A stretch of 64,000 bases of DNA from Desulfobulbus oligotrophicus (GCF_016446285.1 NZ_CP054140.1:1593501-1657500); one strand, 5' to 3'. Positions 1-9,286 are shown, counted from the first letter of the stretch. The notes: generated by a model from the sequence alone, not told the origin. Numbers and translations: made by a program.

Positions 1-239
1 TGATCATCTTCGGCAACCCGCAGGCCGGCACACCGCTCATGCTTGCCAACCCGCAGGTCGGTGTTGATCTGCCGCTCAAGGTGCTCATCAGCGAGTCAAC
101 TCCTGGAGAGGTTGTTGTCTTCTTCACTGCTGCAACAGCCATCATCAAGCGTCACGGGCTGCCATCCGAACTCACTGCAAACCTGGCAGCAGCTGAGCGT
201 TTGATCGAGGCTACGCTGAGCAGGAGCACTGACTCCTGA
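1..239 (+). CDS. DUF302 domain protein, C-terminal part
   Basis: The reading frame is open from base 3 and stops at 239, so only the C-terminal ~78 residues are present. The block IIFGNPQAGTPLM followed by VGVDLPLKVLI is the typical end of the DUF302 fold (small beta-alpha proteins, often periplasmic or cytosolic, biochemical role unsettled). The true start lies before the window. No neighbour on the left is visible; the next gene is 1.2 kb downstream and unrelated. Confidence 0.7.
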   Translation, partial: IIFGNPQAGTPLMLANPQVGVDLPLKVLISESTPGEVVVFFTAATAIIKRHGLPSELTANLAAAERLIEATLSRSTDS

Positions 240-1400
240 CAGTTTGTGCAGGCTGTTCCACAGTTATCGGTCTGATCTCCAGCAGGTAGCTGCCGGTAAA
301 CAGAGGAGCCATCCCGGGCAACTCAGACACAGCAAAGACAATGATCCGCAATCGGACGGATGCTGGTTTTTCTGACCGGTCATTGCCCTCCTTCAGCTTT
401 AACCATCATTCAACAGCTGGAACCTGGTGATGCATTCTCCATGCAACCTCCCAGCTGAACACTGTTGCGTTTAAACCATCTTTTTCAAACTCATCAACCC
501 TGATCGCCCTGGACAAGGTTGATCCCGCCACACTTTCATTTCATATTTTTCTTCATAATTTCAATTAGATATTGAGAAGTTTTCAGGTGAACAGCAGGTT
601 TTTCCTGTTGGGCAATGTAGCTGCATCAAAAAAATTTAGGAGACTCTAACAATTTACTTGTCAGCTTATTTATTTTCGCTATAGTGGATTTCTCGATGAG
701 GGAGCCTGGTCATGCAGGCATCGTGCACCCGACTTGGTCTTTCCATCATCAAAGCATGCAGACGGAGCAATTCCGATTTTTTCTCCGGAGTTTTTTTACC
801 CGTTGAATGCAGACTCTTTAAATCATCAGTGTCTGGTTACGGTACAGATTGAACGCTCTAACTTCTTGTTTTTTTGTTTATAAATAAACAAACATGCCTG
901 TGATCGACTTGAACAGTCATCCCTTTCACCGACACCCTGTTGGAAACTTTCCGGAGGATGGGGCAGGTGCCCATCGGGAAGCTGGTTTTTGCACAGGGCA
1001 TGGAGCACATGTCATCGGCGGTCTTTTGCCGGTGCATGGCCACATATCAAGGCAGCAGGCAGGTAAGCATGTTCACCTGTCTCGATCAGTTTCTTTGCAT
1101 GCGTTTGTTCAAATCGCAGACAGGCAGGGCCCCAGAGCCGCAACGGTTTATACACTGGATTCACCAACCATTGATCTGCGTCTCTCTCCGCCTTTTGGGG
1201 CAACTTTCCGCAGACAAAAAGGGGGTCCTGCCTGTATCCGACGACAATTATTTGCAGAAAATCCGAGCACGGGTGCTCTTTTGCTTGAAAACGATTTGCA
1301 ATTTCGCAGGTGCGGTCTGTCCGGGAAAAACTTGCGGAACAAGCATCGGCTTGAGTGGCGGTTAGGCATTTTTCCCCAGGCTGAGCAGGACTTGTTTAAC
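240..1400. other. Long non-coding stretch, no supported gene
   Basis: About 1.2 kb between the DUF302 gene and hutW. Several overlapping open frames occur on both strands between about 830 and 1510 but none has a recognisable domain, a convincing ribosome binding site or a single dominant frame. The minus-strand frames near 860-1200 are cysteine-rich and could be a decayed gene, but I cannot name it. The AT-rich part at 530-700 and the T-runs near 778-800 could hold promoters or a terminator; no riboswitch consensus was recognised. Confidence 0.4.
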
Positions 1401-1421
1401 TGAATATTTTCAATATATTCA
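1401..1421. promoter_or_regulatory. Candidate iron-responsive operator (Fur-like palindrome)
   Basis: A 21-base imperfect palindrome, TGAATAT - 7 bases - ATATTCA, symmetric at 18 of 21 positions. It lies 37 bases before hutW, the first gene of the haem-uptake operon. Its lower strand contains TGAAAATATTCA, resembling the TGAAAAT/ATTTTCA half-sites of Fur operators in sulfate reducers. Position and symmetry are seen; identity of the regulator is inferred. Confidence 0.5.
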
Positions 1422-1457
1422 CTAACATCAACCAAGTAGTTGTCATAAGGATCTATC

Positions 1458-2876
1458 ATGTCCAACAGTCCCAGTGCCATGTCGGGCAGAAAAAAACCCG
1501 CCCCCCTCAACATGGTTCCGGAAGCACCCGGTGCTGAGGCCTCGTACTTTGCCGCAATCTCTGATTCCCCTGTCAGCAGGGCGTTCAGCCGTAAGGTTTC
1601 CGTTCACGCCGGAATGGGCGGTGTTCCGGTTCCCAGGGAAGAGATTCCCGCTTTGCAGGAGCGTTTGCGTGCCGGGCGTGGCGGCCGTCCTGCCGCTGCC
1701 TATGTGCACTTGCCCTATTGCGAAAACAAGTGTCTGTACTGCGGATTTTTTGGCGGCAAGTACACTGAAAACGCAGGGGCAGTGTACCTTGAGGCCCTGG
1801 TACGGGAGATTGAGCTTGAGCGGGCGTACTGTAACCCGGAAGCTCCCATCAACGCGCTCTACCTTGGCGGCGGTACTCCCACTGCCATGCAACCGGATGA
1901 GCTGCTGCATCTCCTGCAGACCCTGAAGCAGGTTCTGCCTCTTGCCAATGATTGCGAGATCACGGTTGAAGGACGCATCCATAATTTTGAACCGAAACGG
2001 ATAGAAGCCTGTCTTGAAGGGGGAGCCAATCGATTTTCCATCGGCATACAGAGCTTCAATACAGAGATCCGTCGCCGTCTGGGCCGTATTTCCACGAAAG
2101 AAGATATTATCCGCAACCTCCGATTTCTTGCCCGCTATAACCAGGCGGCACTCATTATTGACCTTATCTATGGACTTCCCGGCCAAAGCCTCACCGACTG
2201 GGAAGATGATATCCGCACCTTTCTTGATCTGCCGCTGGACGGCGTGGATCTGTACCAGCTCAACATTTTTCCGGGCAGCGCACTTTCCAGCGCTATTGAT
2301 ACAGGCAGAGTTCCTCCGGCGGCGTCGTTGCCGCAGCAGGGTGCTTTTTTTGAGCGGGGCGTGGCATTGATGCAGGGTGCCCGTTGTCGCCGGCTGTCCA
2401 TGAGTCACTGGGGACGCACTGCGCGTGAGCGGAATATTTACAACCCCCTGGCTAAAAAAAGAGCGGACTGTCTGCAGTTCGGCGCCGGTGCCGGCGGTGT
2501 TCTGCAGGGGTGGTCCATGTTCAACCATCCCAAGGTTGAGCAGTATCTTCAATGTTGTAATGCCGGAGAAAAACCCGTGGCCATGATGGCTGCGCCGTCG
2601 CCGGATATGTCGGTAGTGCGCGTTATTCTGGAGCAGATGGAGTTCTGCCGGTTGAACCTGAACGATGTTGATGCGGCCTTCGCAGGCTGTACAGGCAGGA
2701 ACGGAAAGAAAAAGGACGCACACACCCTGTATGCGCCTCTATTGGACAACTGGAAAAAGGCGGGGCTTGTCACCCAGGATGGCCCCTGGGTGGAACTCTC
2801 GCTCGCAGGCCAGTTCTGGCAGGTAAACCTCACACAAGCGCTCATTGGCTGGCAACGCCAAATGGGCAAGGAGTAA
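1458..2876 (+). CDS. hutW: HutW/ChuW-type anaerobic haem-degrading radical SAM methyltransferase
   Basis: 472 residues. The radical SAM cluster motif CENKCLYC is at residues 88-95 (C88, C92, C95), preceded by the YVHLPYC block of the HemN superfamily and followed by LYLGGGTPTA and the IGIQSFN block. Family members open the haem ring without oxygen, using SAM both as radical source and methyl donor, freeing iron and a linear tetrapyrrole. The N-terminal ~75 residues are an extension before the SAM fold, typical of HutW/ChuW rather than HemN. Start ATG 1458 has AAGGA upstream (about 1446). It is first in the operon and ends 6 bases before the receptor gene. A divergent coproporphyrinogen oxidase is the main alternative, but hutX, flavodoxin and TonB genes downstream make the haem-degradation role much more likely. 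Confidence 0.88.
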   Translation: MSNSPSAMSGRKKPAPLNMVPEAPGAEASYFAAISDSPVSRAFSRKVSVHAGMGGVPVPREEIPALQERLRAGRGGRPAAAYVHLPYCENKCLYCGFFGGKYTENAGAVYLEALVREIELERAYCNPEAPINALYLGGGTPTAMQPDELLHLLQTLKQVLPLANDCEITVEGRIHNFEPKRIEACLEGGANRFSIGIQSFNTEIRRRLGRISTKEDIIRNLRFLARYNQAALIIDLIYGLPGQSLTDWEDDIRTFLDLPLDGVDLYQLNIFPGSALSSAIDTGRVPPAASLPQQGAFFERGVALMQGARCRRLSMSHWGRTARERNIYNPLAKKRADCLQFGAGAGGVLQGWSMFNHPKVEQYLQCCNAGEKPVAMMAAPSPDMSVVRVILEQMEFCRLNLNDVDAAFAGCTGRNGKKKDAHTLYAPLLDNWKKAGLVTQDGPWVELSLAGQFWQVNLTQALIGWQRQMGKE

Positions 2877-2882
2877 GTATTG

Positions 2883-5207
2883 ATGCATCCACTACATGCA
2901 TATCCACTTAAACCATTTCTGCTTGCGTTCCCGGTCACGGTCTTGCTCACTGTGGCCGGTATGCCAACGGAAACAAATGCGGCTGAAGACGCTCCGGTTA
3001 AACTGGAAAGTGCAGAGACCAAGCCCCGCCAGGGACAGACTACCCCAGGAGAGGCAAGCGCGCAACCAGACACCGCCCCGGATCCTGAAAAAACAACGGA
3101 GACTCTCCGGGAGGTATCGATCACTGCGACACGTACCGAACGGGAGATCTTTGATGTGCCTTCTTCCATTGCAGTGATCGGCCCGAAACAATTAGCGCAT
3201 GAACCGCAAGCCACCATTGCCGAGCAACTGCGGGATATCCCCGGTGTGCAGGTCAATGACGGCGGTATAGGCGGTGGGGCGAAACGCGTGTCCATCCGTG
3301 GCGAGAGCGGATCCAGAGTGCTTGTCCTGATCGACGGCATGAAGATTTCCGAACAGAAATCCATGGACGGCAGCATGATAATGATCGACCCGCTCAATAT
3401 AGAGCGTATCGAAGTCATTAAAGGTCCGGCCTCTGTTCTGTACGGCTCGGAAGCCATTGGCGGCGTGGTGAACGTTATCACCAAAAAAGGTGGAACAAGA
3501 CCTGTGCAGGGGACTCTGGCGACCACCTATAACAGTGCTACCAACTCGCTCACTCCCTATGCCTCGCTGTACGGCTCGTATAACGGCTTCAGCTATCGTG
3601 TTTCCGGTGACTATACGGACGCAGACGACAAACGCGGCGCTGACGGCAAATTGCCCAATACCGGTTACATGGAAAAAAACTGGTCGGCCTACCTTGACTA
3701 TGCCTGGGAAAAGGGCAGGGTTGGTGCCGGGTATGACCACTATTGGAGCTCCAACAGTATCCCGGGCGTTGTAACGACGGAAACAACAACCAATACGATT
3801 ACCGCCGGTATGGGATCCCTGAATGTGACAGGTCCGGCAACTGTCGGCATAGATCTGGATCTGCCCAAGTGGAAAAGAGACCGTGTCTACGCATTTGCTG
3901 AATTCGACGAGATCTCAGAGGCGCTGAAAAAAATAAAGCTCACACCATTCATGCAATGGACCCATAAAGATTTCACCAACACTATTTCTCTGGACTATGA
4001 CGCCGGCGCTCCTTCTCCCATGCCACCTCCAGGCGGGCGATTTTTGTTCGAACAGACCATGGAGCAGGATATCTGGACACGCAACAAACAGACCAGCCAC
4101 GGCCTCAACCTGCAGACAGATTGGATGCTCGGTGCGTCTCATTACGTTATTGCCGGTATGGACTATCTCTATGACGATCTGGATGCATCCACAGAGACGA
4201 CCATGGACATGCTGCTTCGCATGAGACCCAACAGCAACAACCCGTTTATTCCCTGGGTGGAGGTCCCTGCGCAAACTTATACGAACTATATCTATAAGGG
4301 GAGTCAGAAGACATTGGCCGCCTATGTACAGGATGAATGGCTCATTACGCCGGACTGGACGGCCACCATCGGTCTGCGCGCAACCTGGATAGATTCCAAG
4401 CTCAGCGACACCAACGACCCTGCTCTGGACGAGAGAAGCACTACGGACAGTCATGTCGTGGGAAGTGCCGGTCTTGTTTACTCCGGCTTTGAAGACTGGC
4501 GCCTGCGCGGCACCTATTCGCAGGGGTATCGGTACCCCTCATTGAACCAGTTGTACATCGGCACATCGCATGGCAACAGCGGGTACAATTATCCGGACCC
4601 TAATCTGCAACCGGAAAAGTCGAATAACTTTGAACTGGGAGCACGGTACGATGCCAACGGCTTTGTAGGTGATTTCGGCGTATTTTATTCGATGGCGGAT
4701 GACTACATCGCCATGAAGTCGCTGCCCAACACCTTTGATAACCAGTTCACCAATATGGATTCCGCAATCACCTATGGTGCGGAACTCATTCTCAGCTACA
4801 CGTTTGAGCCGTGGGAGCTGACACCATATGTCAGTGGAGCATACCTGCACCGCCGCTACGACCAGGGGGAGAACGGGGGCAAAACATCCGACACCGGTGA
4901 TCCGCACTGGACAGGACGGGCCGGCCTTAAATACGAGCACCGGTACTCCAGCAGATTCAGCGTGTATGCCGATGCCTTCGGCCGTTTTTCATCAAGAGCT
5001 AAAGAGAAAATCGACGACGATACCACAGACTATCAGGCGGGCTGGGGAACAGCCAACCTGGCCCTTGGCGCGCGTTTTGGCGAGGAACGCAATGTCTTTG
5101 TGGACCTGGGACTCAACAACCTGTTTGACAAGCGGTACACACCGGCAAAAAGCTCTGTGGAAGATGCCGGCTTCAATGCCGTTGTGCGGGTTGGGATGGA
5201 ATTTTAA
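2883..5207 (+). CDS. TonB-dependent outer-membrane receptor, probable haem receptor
   Basis: About 774 residues: signal peptide (hydrophobic PFLLAFPVTVLLTVAG, cleavage probably after TNA), a TonB-box-like segment EVSITATRTERE, a plug domain (VPSSIAVIG, QLRDIPGVQV, SIRGESGSRVLVLIDG, GPASVLYGSEAIGGVVNVIT) and a ~550-residue beta-barrel ending in phenylalanine (VRVGMEF), as outer-membrane barrels do. GLNNLFDKRYTPA near the end is the usual receptor C-terminal motif. AAGGAG lies 9 bases before ATG 2883; an in-frame TTG at 2880 is less likely. Substrate is inferred to be haem from hutW and hutX in the same operon; the sequence alone could also fit another siderophore-like ligand. Confidence 0.85.
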   Translation: MHPLHAYPLKPFLLAFPVTVLLTVAGMPTETNAAEDAPVKLESAETKPRQGQTTPGEASAQPDTAPDPEKTTETLREVSITATRTEREIFDVPSSIAVIGPKQLAHEPQATIAEQLRDIPGVQVNDGGIGGGAKRVSIRGESGSRVLVLIDGMKISEQKSMDGSMIMIDPLNIERIEVIKGPASVLYGSEAIGGVVNVITKKGGTRPVQGTLATTYNSATNSLTPYASLYGSYNGFSYRVSGDYTDADDKRGADGKLPNTGYMEKNWSAYLDYAWEKGRVGAGYDHYWSSNSIPGVVTTETTTNTITAGMGSLNVTGPATVGIDLDLPKWKRDRVYAFAEFDEISEALKKIKLTPFMQWTHKDFTNTISLDYDAGAPSPMPPPGGRFLFEQTMEQDIWTRNKQTSHGLNLQTDWMLGASHYVIAGMDYLYDDLDASTETTMDMLLRMRPNSNNPFIPWVEVPAQTYTNYIYKGSQKTLAAYVQDEWLITPDWTATIGLRATWIDSKLSDTNDPALDERSTTDSHVVGSAGLVYSGFEDWRLRGTYSQGYRYPSLNQLYIGTSHGNSGYNYPDPNLQPEKSNNFELGARYDANGFVGDFGVFYSMADDYIAMKSLPNTFDNQFTNMDSAITYGAELILSYTFEPWELTPYVSGAYLHRRYDQGENGGKTSDTGDPHWTGRAGLKYEHRYSSRFSVYADAFGRFSSRAKEKIDDDTTDYQAGWGTANLALGARFGEERNVFVDLGLNNLFDKRYTPAKSSVEDAGFNAVVRVGMEF

Positions 5208-5211
5208 TGTC

Positions 5212-5245
5212 GTGCACCTGGTACAAAGGTCTGTGCCAGGTGCAC
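5212..5245 (+). promoter_or_regulatory. Intercistronic hairpin between receptor and ECF genes
   Basis: A perfect 10-bp inverted repeat, GTGCACCTGG and CCAGGTGCAC, with a 14-base loop, starting 4 bases after the receptor stop. No T-run follows directly, so it is more likely an mRNA-stabilising or partially attenuating structure that sets the ratio of receptor to transporter transcripts than a full terminator. Confidence 0.5.
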
Positions 5246-5278
5246 AGTCAATGGTTTTAGATTTTCAGGGGAGTTTGT

Positions 5279-5890
5279 ATGAAATCCGCAGAGATCATGC
5301 TTCCAGGAGACACCCCCATGCCTCCGCTTGTGGTGAATGGAGAGGCGAGTGCGTACCGACGGACACACTGGACCACGCGTGAACTTGTGACCATCGGCGT
5401 ATTTGCCACGATAATCAAGGCCTCGACCATCATGCTGGCCTATGCCGGCGGCGGTATGAATCCGGTCACGCTGGCGGCTAAAAACTGCCTGTATGCCACG
5501 TTGATGATTGTGCTGCTGCATAAAGTCCCGCGCACCTGGACCATGACCCTGGCCGTGGGCATAACCTCGCTGATCTCTCTGCTGCTCATGGGGCAGGGTA
5601 TTCTGCACGGGCCAGCCACGGTGGTTGCCTGTCTGCTGGGCGAAGGGGCCATCTCTATGCTGGGAGGATATGGCAGAACCCGCAACATCGTCGTGGGGGT
5701 GATGGTGGCCGAAATTGCCTCTAAGGCGGCAGGCCTCGGCCTTTCCTGGCTGGTTATGCGGGAACAGCCGGGCATGCTCATTGTTGCCACCGTGTTTGTC
5801 GCCATAGGTGCTATAGGAACTTTTCTGGGAAGTATTACCGGAATCCGGTTTATGAAGGAGCTGCGTCATGCGGGCATCATTATTCACTAA
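5279..5890 (+). CDS. ECF transporter substrate-binding (S) component, MptD-like
   Basis: 203 residues with about five or six hydrophobic segments after a ~40-residue polar N-terminus (RTHWTTRELVTIGVFATII begins the first helix; last segment VATVFVAIGAIGTFLGSITG). The layout is that of membrane S components that bind a small molecule and dock onto a shared T/ATPase module; it resembles the MptD/Trep_Strep group. The T and A genes follow at once, so this is a dedicated (group I) ECF transporter. Its ligand is not readable from sequence; the operon makes haem or a haem-derived compound the best guess, cobalamin or another tetrapyrrole the alternative. GGGGAG precedes ATG 5279. Confidence 0.75.
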   Translation: MKSAEIMLPGDTPMPPLVVNGEASAYRRTHWTTRELVTIGVFATIIKASTIMLAYAGGGMNPVTLAAKNCLYATLMIVLLHKVPRTWTMTLAVGITSLISLLLMGQGILHGPATVVACLLGEGAISMLGGYGRTRNIVVGVMVAEIASKAAGLGLSWLVMREQPGMLIVATVFVAIGAIGTFLGSITGIRFMKELRHAGIIIH

Positions 5891-6617
5891 CACCAACACG
5901 GAAACCTTTGTCGCCGGGCTGGATGTGCGGGCAAAACTGTTGATCTGCATAGCCGGTTCCGTGGCGTCCATTATTCTTTCCTCACCGCTCAGTCTCGGAT
6001 TGATTCTGGGGTTGAGTACCATTCTGGCGTTTGGAGCGGCCAGACCCGGAACCATTATGAAGGCATACTGCTTTGGCCTGCTGATGATGTTTATTGCCAT
6101 GGGCTGCACCGCGCTCATCGGGCTTGCCGTACCAAGTCTGATGCGTTGGAACTTTGTCAGTCTGACGGTACCGTTTTTACGGATGCTTGTTTCCATCAAC
6201 CTGCTGCTCATGCTTGCGCTTTCCACCTCTGTACAGGAGTTGTTCAACCGGCTGCGGATGGCACGTCTGCCTACCTGGCTCCAGATACCTCTTTCCGTGG
6301 CCATACGTTTTATCCCGACCTTTCTTGAAGATTGCGCCCAGATACGCGACGCAGCCCGTCTGCGTCCGAGCAGAGGATTGACCGGGTTATGGCGCGGCAT
6401 GGTGGTGCCGCTGTTGTTTCGTGTACTGTACTCCGCAGATGACCTTGCAATGGCCGCTGAACTCAAGGGAATCAGCACAGCGGGGCAGGCAGGGGGCGAG
6501 ACGCTTCCCGGTCTGGGCCAACGTGATTTTGTGATGTTGACGCTGACTGTTGTTGCTTTTTGTGCGGCAATTGCTCTCCAGCACTTCGGACCGCTCTTTC
6601 CCCCCCTTCCCATGTGA
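5868..6617 (+). CDS. ECF transporter transmembrane (T) component, CbiQ/EcfT family
   Basis: 249 residues, integral inner-membrane protein with helices near residues 24-65, 75-120 and at the C-terminus. Conserved family landmarks: LDVRAKLLICI near the start and the two Ala-Arg-Gly-like coupling segments, here DAARLRPSRG and MAAELKGIS, which couple to the ATPases. It overlaps the S-component gene by 23 bases and ends 8 bases before the ATPase gene, so the three are translated together. ATG 5868 has GGAG about 8 bases upstream. Confidence 0.82.
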   Translation: MRASLFTNTNTETFVAGLDVRAKLLICIAGSVASIILSSPLSLGLILGLSTILAFGAARPGTIMKAYCFGLLMMFIAMGCTALIGLAVPSLMRWNFVSLTVPFLRMLVSINLLLMLALSTSVQELFNRLRMARLPTWLQIPLSVAIRFIPTFLEDCAQIRDAARLRPSRGLTGLWRGMVVPLLFRVLYSADDLAMAAELKGISTAGQAGGETLPGLGQRDFVMLTLTVVAFCAAIALQHFGPLFPPLPM

Positions 6618-6625
6618 GTTGTGCC

Positions 6626-8068
6626 ATGTTGCAGATGTCTTCAGTTTCTTACTCGTATCCCCATGCTGCGAACCTGGCCGTGCGTGACATCTCTTTAAGC
6701 CTTGCGCCTGGTGAAGTGATGCTGTGCACCGGCCGGAGCGGCTGCGGCAAGTCCACGTTGACCAGGCTGGTCAACGGGCTTGCTCACCATTACCTTGGGG
6801 GCACTGTGCAGGGCCAGGTACTGGTGGATGGTCAGGACCCCCTGCACATCTCTCCGGCCGAGCTGGCCCGGCATGTGGGAACACTGTTTCAGGATCCGGA
6901 GCGGCAGTTTTTCGCGCTCACTGTCGGGGATGAGCTGGCCCTCAGCTTACAGTGGCGAGGATGGTCAGCGGACGACATTCGGCAGTCGGTCGACGAAAGT
7001 GCCTGTTTGCTCGGTATCGAAGACATGCTGTCGCATACGATTCTGGGTTTGTCGGAAGGACAGAAACAAAAGGTGGCTCTGGCCTCTCTGTTGGCGGCCC
7101 GGCCAAAGCTGCTTGTGCTGGATGAGCCGACAGCCAATCTGGATCCTGAATCAACAGCCGAACTGACGCAGATCCTTGCCGAATTGAAAAAACAAGGCAT
7201 TGGGATGTTCATCGTCGATCATCGTCTGCACTGGTTGCGTGATCTGGCTGACAGCGTTCTGGTTCTGGAGAACGGACGGATTATGGCTCGCGGCGATTTT
7301 TCCATGCTGGACGATGCTGAGTTGCGGGTGAAGTACGGCCTGCGGGCGGCAACGGTTGACGATCCGCGCACCACCCTGCCTGATATGTACACAAAACAGG
7401 AGGCAAAATCGCCTGACCGGGAGACCGCCTTTTTCAGCTGCCATGACCTTGTGTTTGCCTACCCAAAAGGCAAGCCGGTTTTCTCCGGAGAAAGCCATAG
7501 CTTCAATCCCGGTGATATCATTGCGTTAATCGGGGAAAACGGCGTAGGCAAGACAACACTGGCCCGCCTTCTCACCGGGCTGGAACGCCCACAAGAGGGA
7601 AGTGTTCAGATAGGCGGGAATGCTGTGAAACCCAAACGGCTTTCCCGTCACGTGCAGGTCGTCTTGCAGAACGCCGGACACCAGCTCCGTATGAAAAGCG
7701 TCATGTCCGAGCTGGAGGACGCAGCGGAAGGCGTTGTCCCAAAAGAAAAGCATGCGGCGACCGTACAGTCCTGCATGGAAACGTATGCGCTCGACCAACT
7801 GGCAAAACGGCATCCCCAGTCGCTTTCCGGTGGCGAAAAGCAGCGTCTGGCAGTGGCCTGTGCGGCTATCAGGCAACCGGACATGCTGATTCTGGACGAG
7901 CCGACCAGTGGTCTGGATGGTGAAAACATGCAGCGCATGGCGGAAAGTATGCGGCGCGTTGCCGCTGACGGCGCCTGCCTGCTGGTAATTTCCCATGACC
8001 TTGAACTTATTCAACACGTATGCACGGGGAAAATCGTGCTGCAAAAAAATACAGGAGATATTGCGTAA
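6626..8068 (+). CDS. ECF transporter energy-coupling ATPase, two fused ABC domains
   Basis: 480 residues carrying two complete ABC ATPase domains. Domain 1 (about 1-235): Walker A GRSGCGKST, signature LSEGQKQK, Walker B LLVLDEPTANLD, H-loop VDHRL. Domain 2 (about 265-480): Walker A GENGVGKTT, signature LSGGEKQR, Walker B MLILDEPTSGLD, H-loop ISHDLEL. Such fused A1-A2 proteins power dedicated ECF transporters. ATG 6626 is chosen because an in-frame upstream ATG at 6560 would overlap the T gene by 58 bases with non-family sequence. The stop TAA shares its last A with the hutX start. Confidence 0.87.
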   Translation: MLQMSSVSYSYPHAANLAVRDISLSLAPGEVMLCTGRSGCGKSTLTRLVNGLAHHYLGGTVQGQVLVDGQDPLHISPAELARHVGTLFQDPERQFFALTVGDELALSLQWRGWSADDIRQSVDESACLLGIEDMLSHTILGLSEGQKQKVALASLLAARPKLLVLDEPTANLDPESTAELTQILAELKKQGIGMFIVDHRLHWLRDLADSVLVLENGRIMARGDFSMLDDAELRVKYGLRAATVDDPRTTLPDMYTKQEAKSPDRETAFFSCHDLVFAYPKGKPVFSGESHSFNPGDIIALIGENGVGKTTLARLLTGLERPQEGSVQIGGNAVKPKRLSRHVQVVLQNAGHQLRMKSVMSELEDAAEGVVPKEKHAATVQSCMETYALDQLAKRHPQSLSGGEKQRLAVACAAIRQPDMLILDEPTSGLDGENMQRMAESMRRVAADGACLLVISHDLELIQHVCTGKIVLQKNTGDIA

Positions 8069-8655
8069 TGACTTCCACCAATTCGTCTACAACTGGAACA
8101 CTCCGCTCGCTGGTGGCGGAAAAACTGGCTGAAAATCCAAACTTCATGCCGCAGATGCTGGCCAAAGAACTGGGCGTTCCCATGCGCCGCATTATCGAAG
8201 CACTGCCCGATTCCATGCGATCATACGCACCGGGATCGGCATTCATTGCCATCTGGGAAACCATGACGACATGGGAAAAGGTTACCTTTATGGCTGAGAC
8301 TCCGGGGGCTATTCTGGAGATCTCCTGTCGGCTGCCCAAAGGCAAGGTTGCCCATGGCATGTACAACCTCATGGATAAGACCAACCCATTGTGCGGACAT
8401 CTGCTCATGACTCGGGTTGATTCCATCTGGTTTGTTTCCAAACAGTTGTTCGGCCTGGAAAGCCATTCCGTGCAGTTTTTCAATATGCAGGGAGATCAGT
8501 GTTTCAGCGTGTATCTGGGACGGGATGAAAACCGGCAGATCATTCCTTCGGTAAAAGAAGGGTTTCTGGCGCTTAAAGCCGAATACCCCTGCACCTGCAA
8601 AAACGAAACAGGCTGCAAAGAGAGTGCACCGATTCAAGAGGGGGCATCCATATGA
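8068..8655 (+). CDS. hutX: HutX/ChuX haem utilisation carrier protein
   Basis: 195 residues, close to the family's usual 165-200. It contains the HutX blocks FMPQMLAKELGVP, EALP, WETMTTWEKVTFM, ILEISCRLPKGKVAHGMYNL, and HLLMTRVDSIWFVSKQLFGLES. HutX/ChuX proteins bind haem in the cytosol and pass it to or accept product from the HutW/ChuW enzyme. The C-terminus adds a cysteine-containing tail (CTCKNETGC) that is not needed by the fold and may bind a metal or cluster. RBS AGGAG lies 11 bases before ATG 8068 and the start overlaps the ATPase stop (TAATG). Confidence 0.87.
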   Translation: MTSTNSSTTGTLRSLVAEKLAENPNFMPQMLAKELGVPMRRIIEALPDSMRSYAPGSAFIAIWETMTTWEKVTFMAETPGAILEISCRLPKGKVAHGMYNLMDKTNPLCGHLLMTRVDSIWFVSKQLFGLESHSVQFFNMQGDQCFSVYLGRDENRQIIPSVKEGFLALKAEYPCTCKNETGCKESAPIQEGASI

Positions 8656-9167
8656 AAACGCTGATCGTCTATTCCAGCCGTACAGGCAATACGCGTATGA
8701 TCGCTGAAGCTGTACACTCTGTCGCCCCTGCAGACGCCGAATTATTTGCCGTGGCCGATGCACCGGACCCGGCAGACTACGATCTGCTTGCGTTGGGATT
8801 CTGGGTGGACAAAGGTGAACCGGACAGGGCCATGACAGACTACATGGGCCGTGTGCAGGGGAAATCCGTTGCACTGTTCGGAACGCTCGGGGCCTGGCCG
8901 GATTCGGATCATGCGCGGGAGAGCGTGCAGAAAGCTGTTGATCGTGTGCCCGGCAGCAAGGTGCTCGGCACCTTTATCTGCCAGGGTAAGATTGATCCGA
9001 AAGTCCTTGCTGCCATGGCCAAGATGCCGGAGGCGGCCAAACACCATGCCATGACCGCAGAGCGAAAGGCCCGTATCGCCGAAGCCGCAAAACACCCTGA
9101 TGAAAACGACTGTGCCGCGGCGCGAAAATTTTTCACAGATATTTTGCAACAGGTCAGCGTGAAATAG
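8652..9167 (+). CDS. Flavodoxin, likely electron donor for haem degradation
   Basis: 171 residues with the flavodoxin FMN phosphate loop YSSRTGNTRMIAEAV at residues 6-20, followed by DYDLLALGFWVDKGEPD and ALFGTLGAWPDSDHA. It overlaps hutX by 4 bases (ATGA), so it is translationally coupled. Flavodoxins of this type accompany anaerobic haem-opening enzymes (for example HmuF in Fusobacterium) and supply low-potential electrons; BilS, a flavodoxin linked to bilin reduction, is a related alternative. That it feeds HutW is inferred from position. Confidence 0.8.
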   Translation: MKTLIVYSSRTGNTRMIAEAVHSVAPADAELFAVADAPDPADYDLLALGFWVDKGEPDRAMTDYMGRVQGKSVALFGTLGAWPDSDHARESVQKAVDRVPGSKVLGTFICQGKIDPKVLAAMAKMPEAAKHHAMTAERKARIAEAAKHPDENDCAAARKFFTDILQQVSVK

Positions 9168-9180
9168 GTGGTGATTGCCG

Positions 9181-9286
9181 ATGAACCGGTACAGTCAAAA
9201 TGAACACTTCGGAAAGCTCGTTGTCTGAACGATCAGCTTTTTGACGATCTGGACGAGCGCCAGGAACAGGAGCTGTACCGGTTCAT
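9181..9286. pseudogene. Inverted repeat enclosing a decayed small ORF
   Basis: A perfect 14-base inverted repeat, ATGAACCGGTACAG at 9181-9194 and its complement at 9273-9286, flanks 78 bases. Inside and across the right arm an open frame reads LNDQLFDDLDERQEQELYRFMQG then TAA at 9293-9295, but it has no start codon in frame; the candidate ATGs at 9181 and 9201 open other frames that stop after 15 and 14 codons. It could be a small haem-operon protein that lost its start by frameshift, or only a structured spacer between the flavodoxin and exbB. Confidence 0.35.

Noticed and set aside
830-1513. Several overlapping open frames on both strands before hutW
   Set aside because: No domain, no good ribosome site, and frames compete on both strands. 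A decayed gene is possible but cannot be shown.
1443-2723. Long minus-strand open frame opposite hutW
   Set aside because: It is antisense to a gene with full radical SAM motifs; its translation has no family features.
5204-6613. Minus-strand open frame of 469 codons opposite the ECF genes
   Set aside because: Antisense of clear ECF S and T genes; low-complexity translation.
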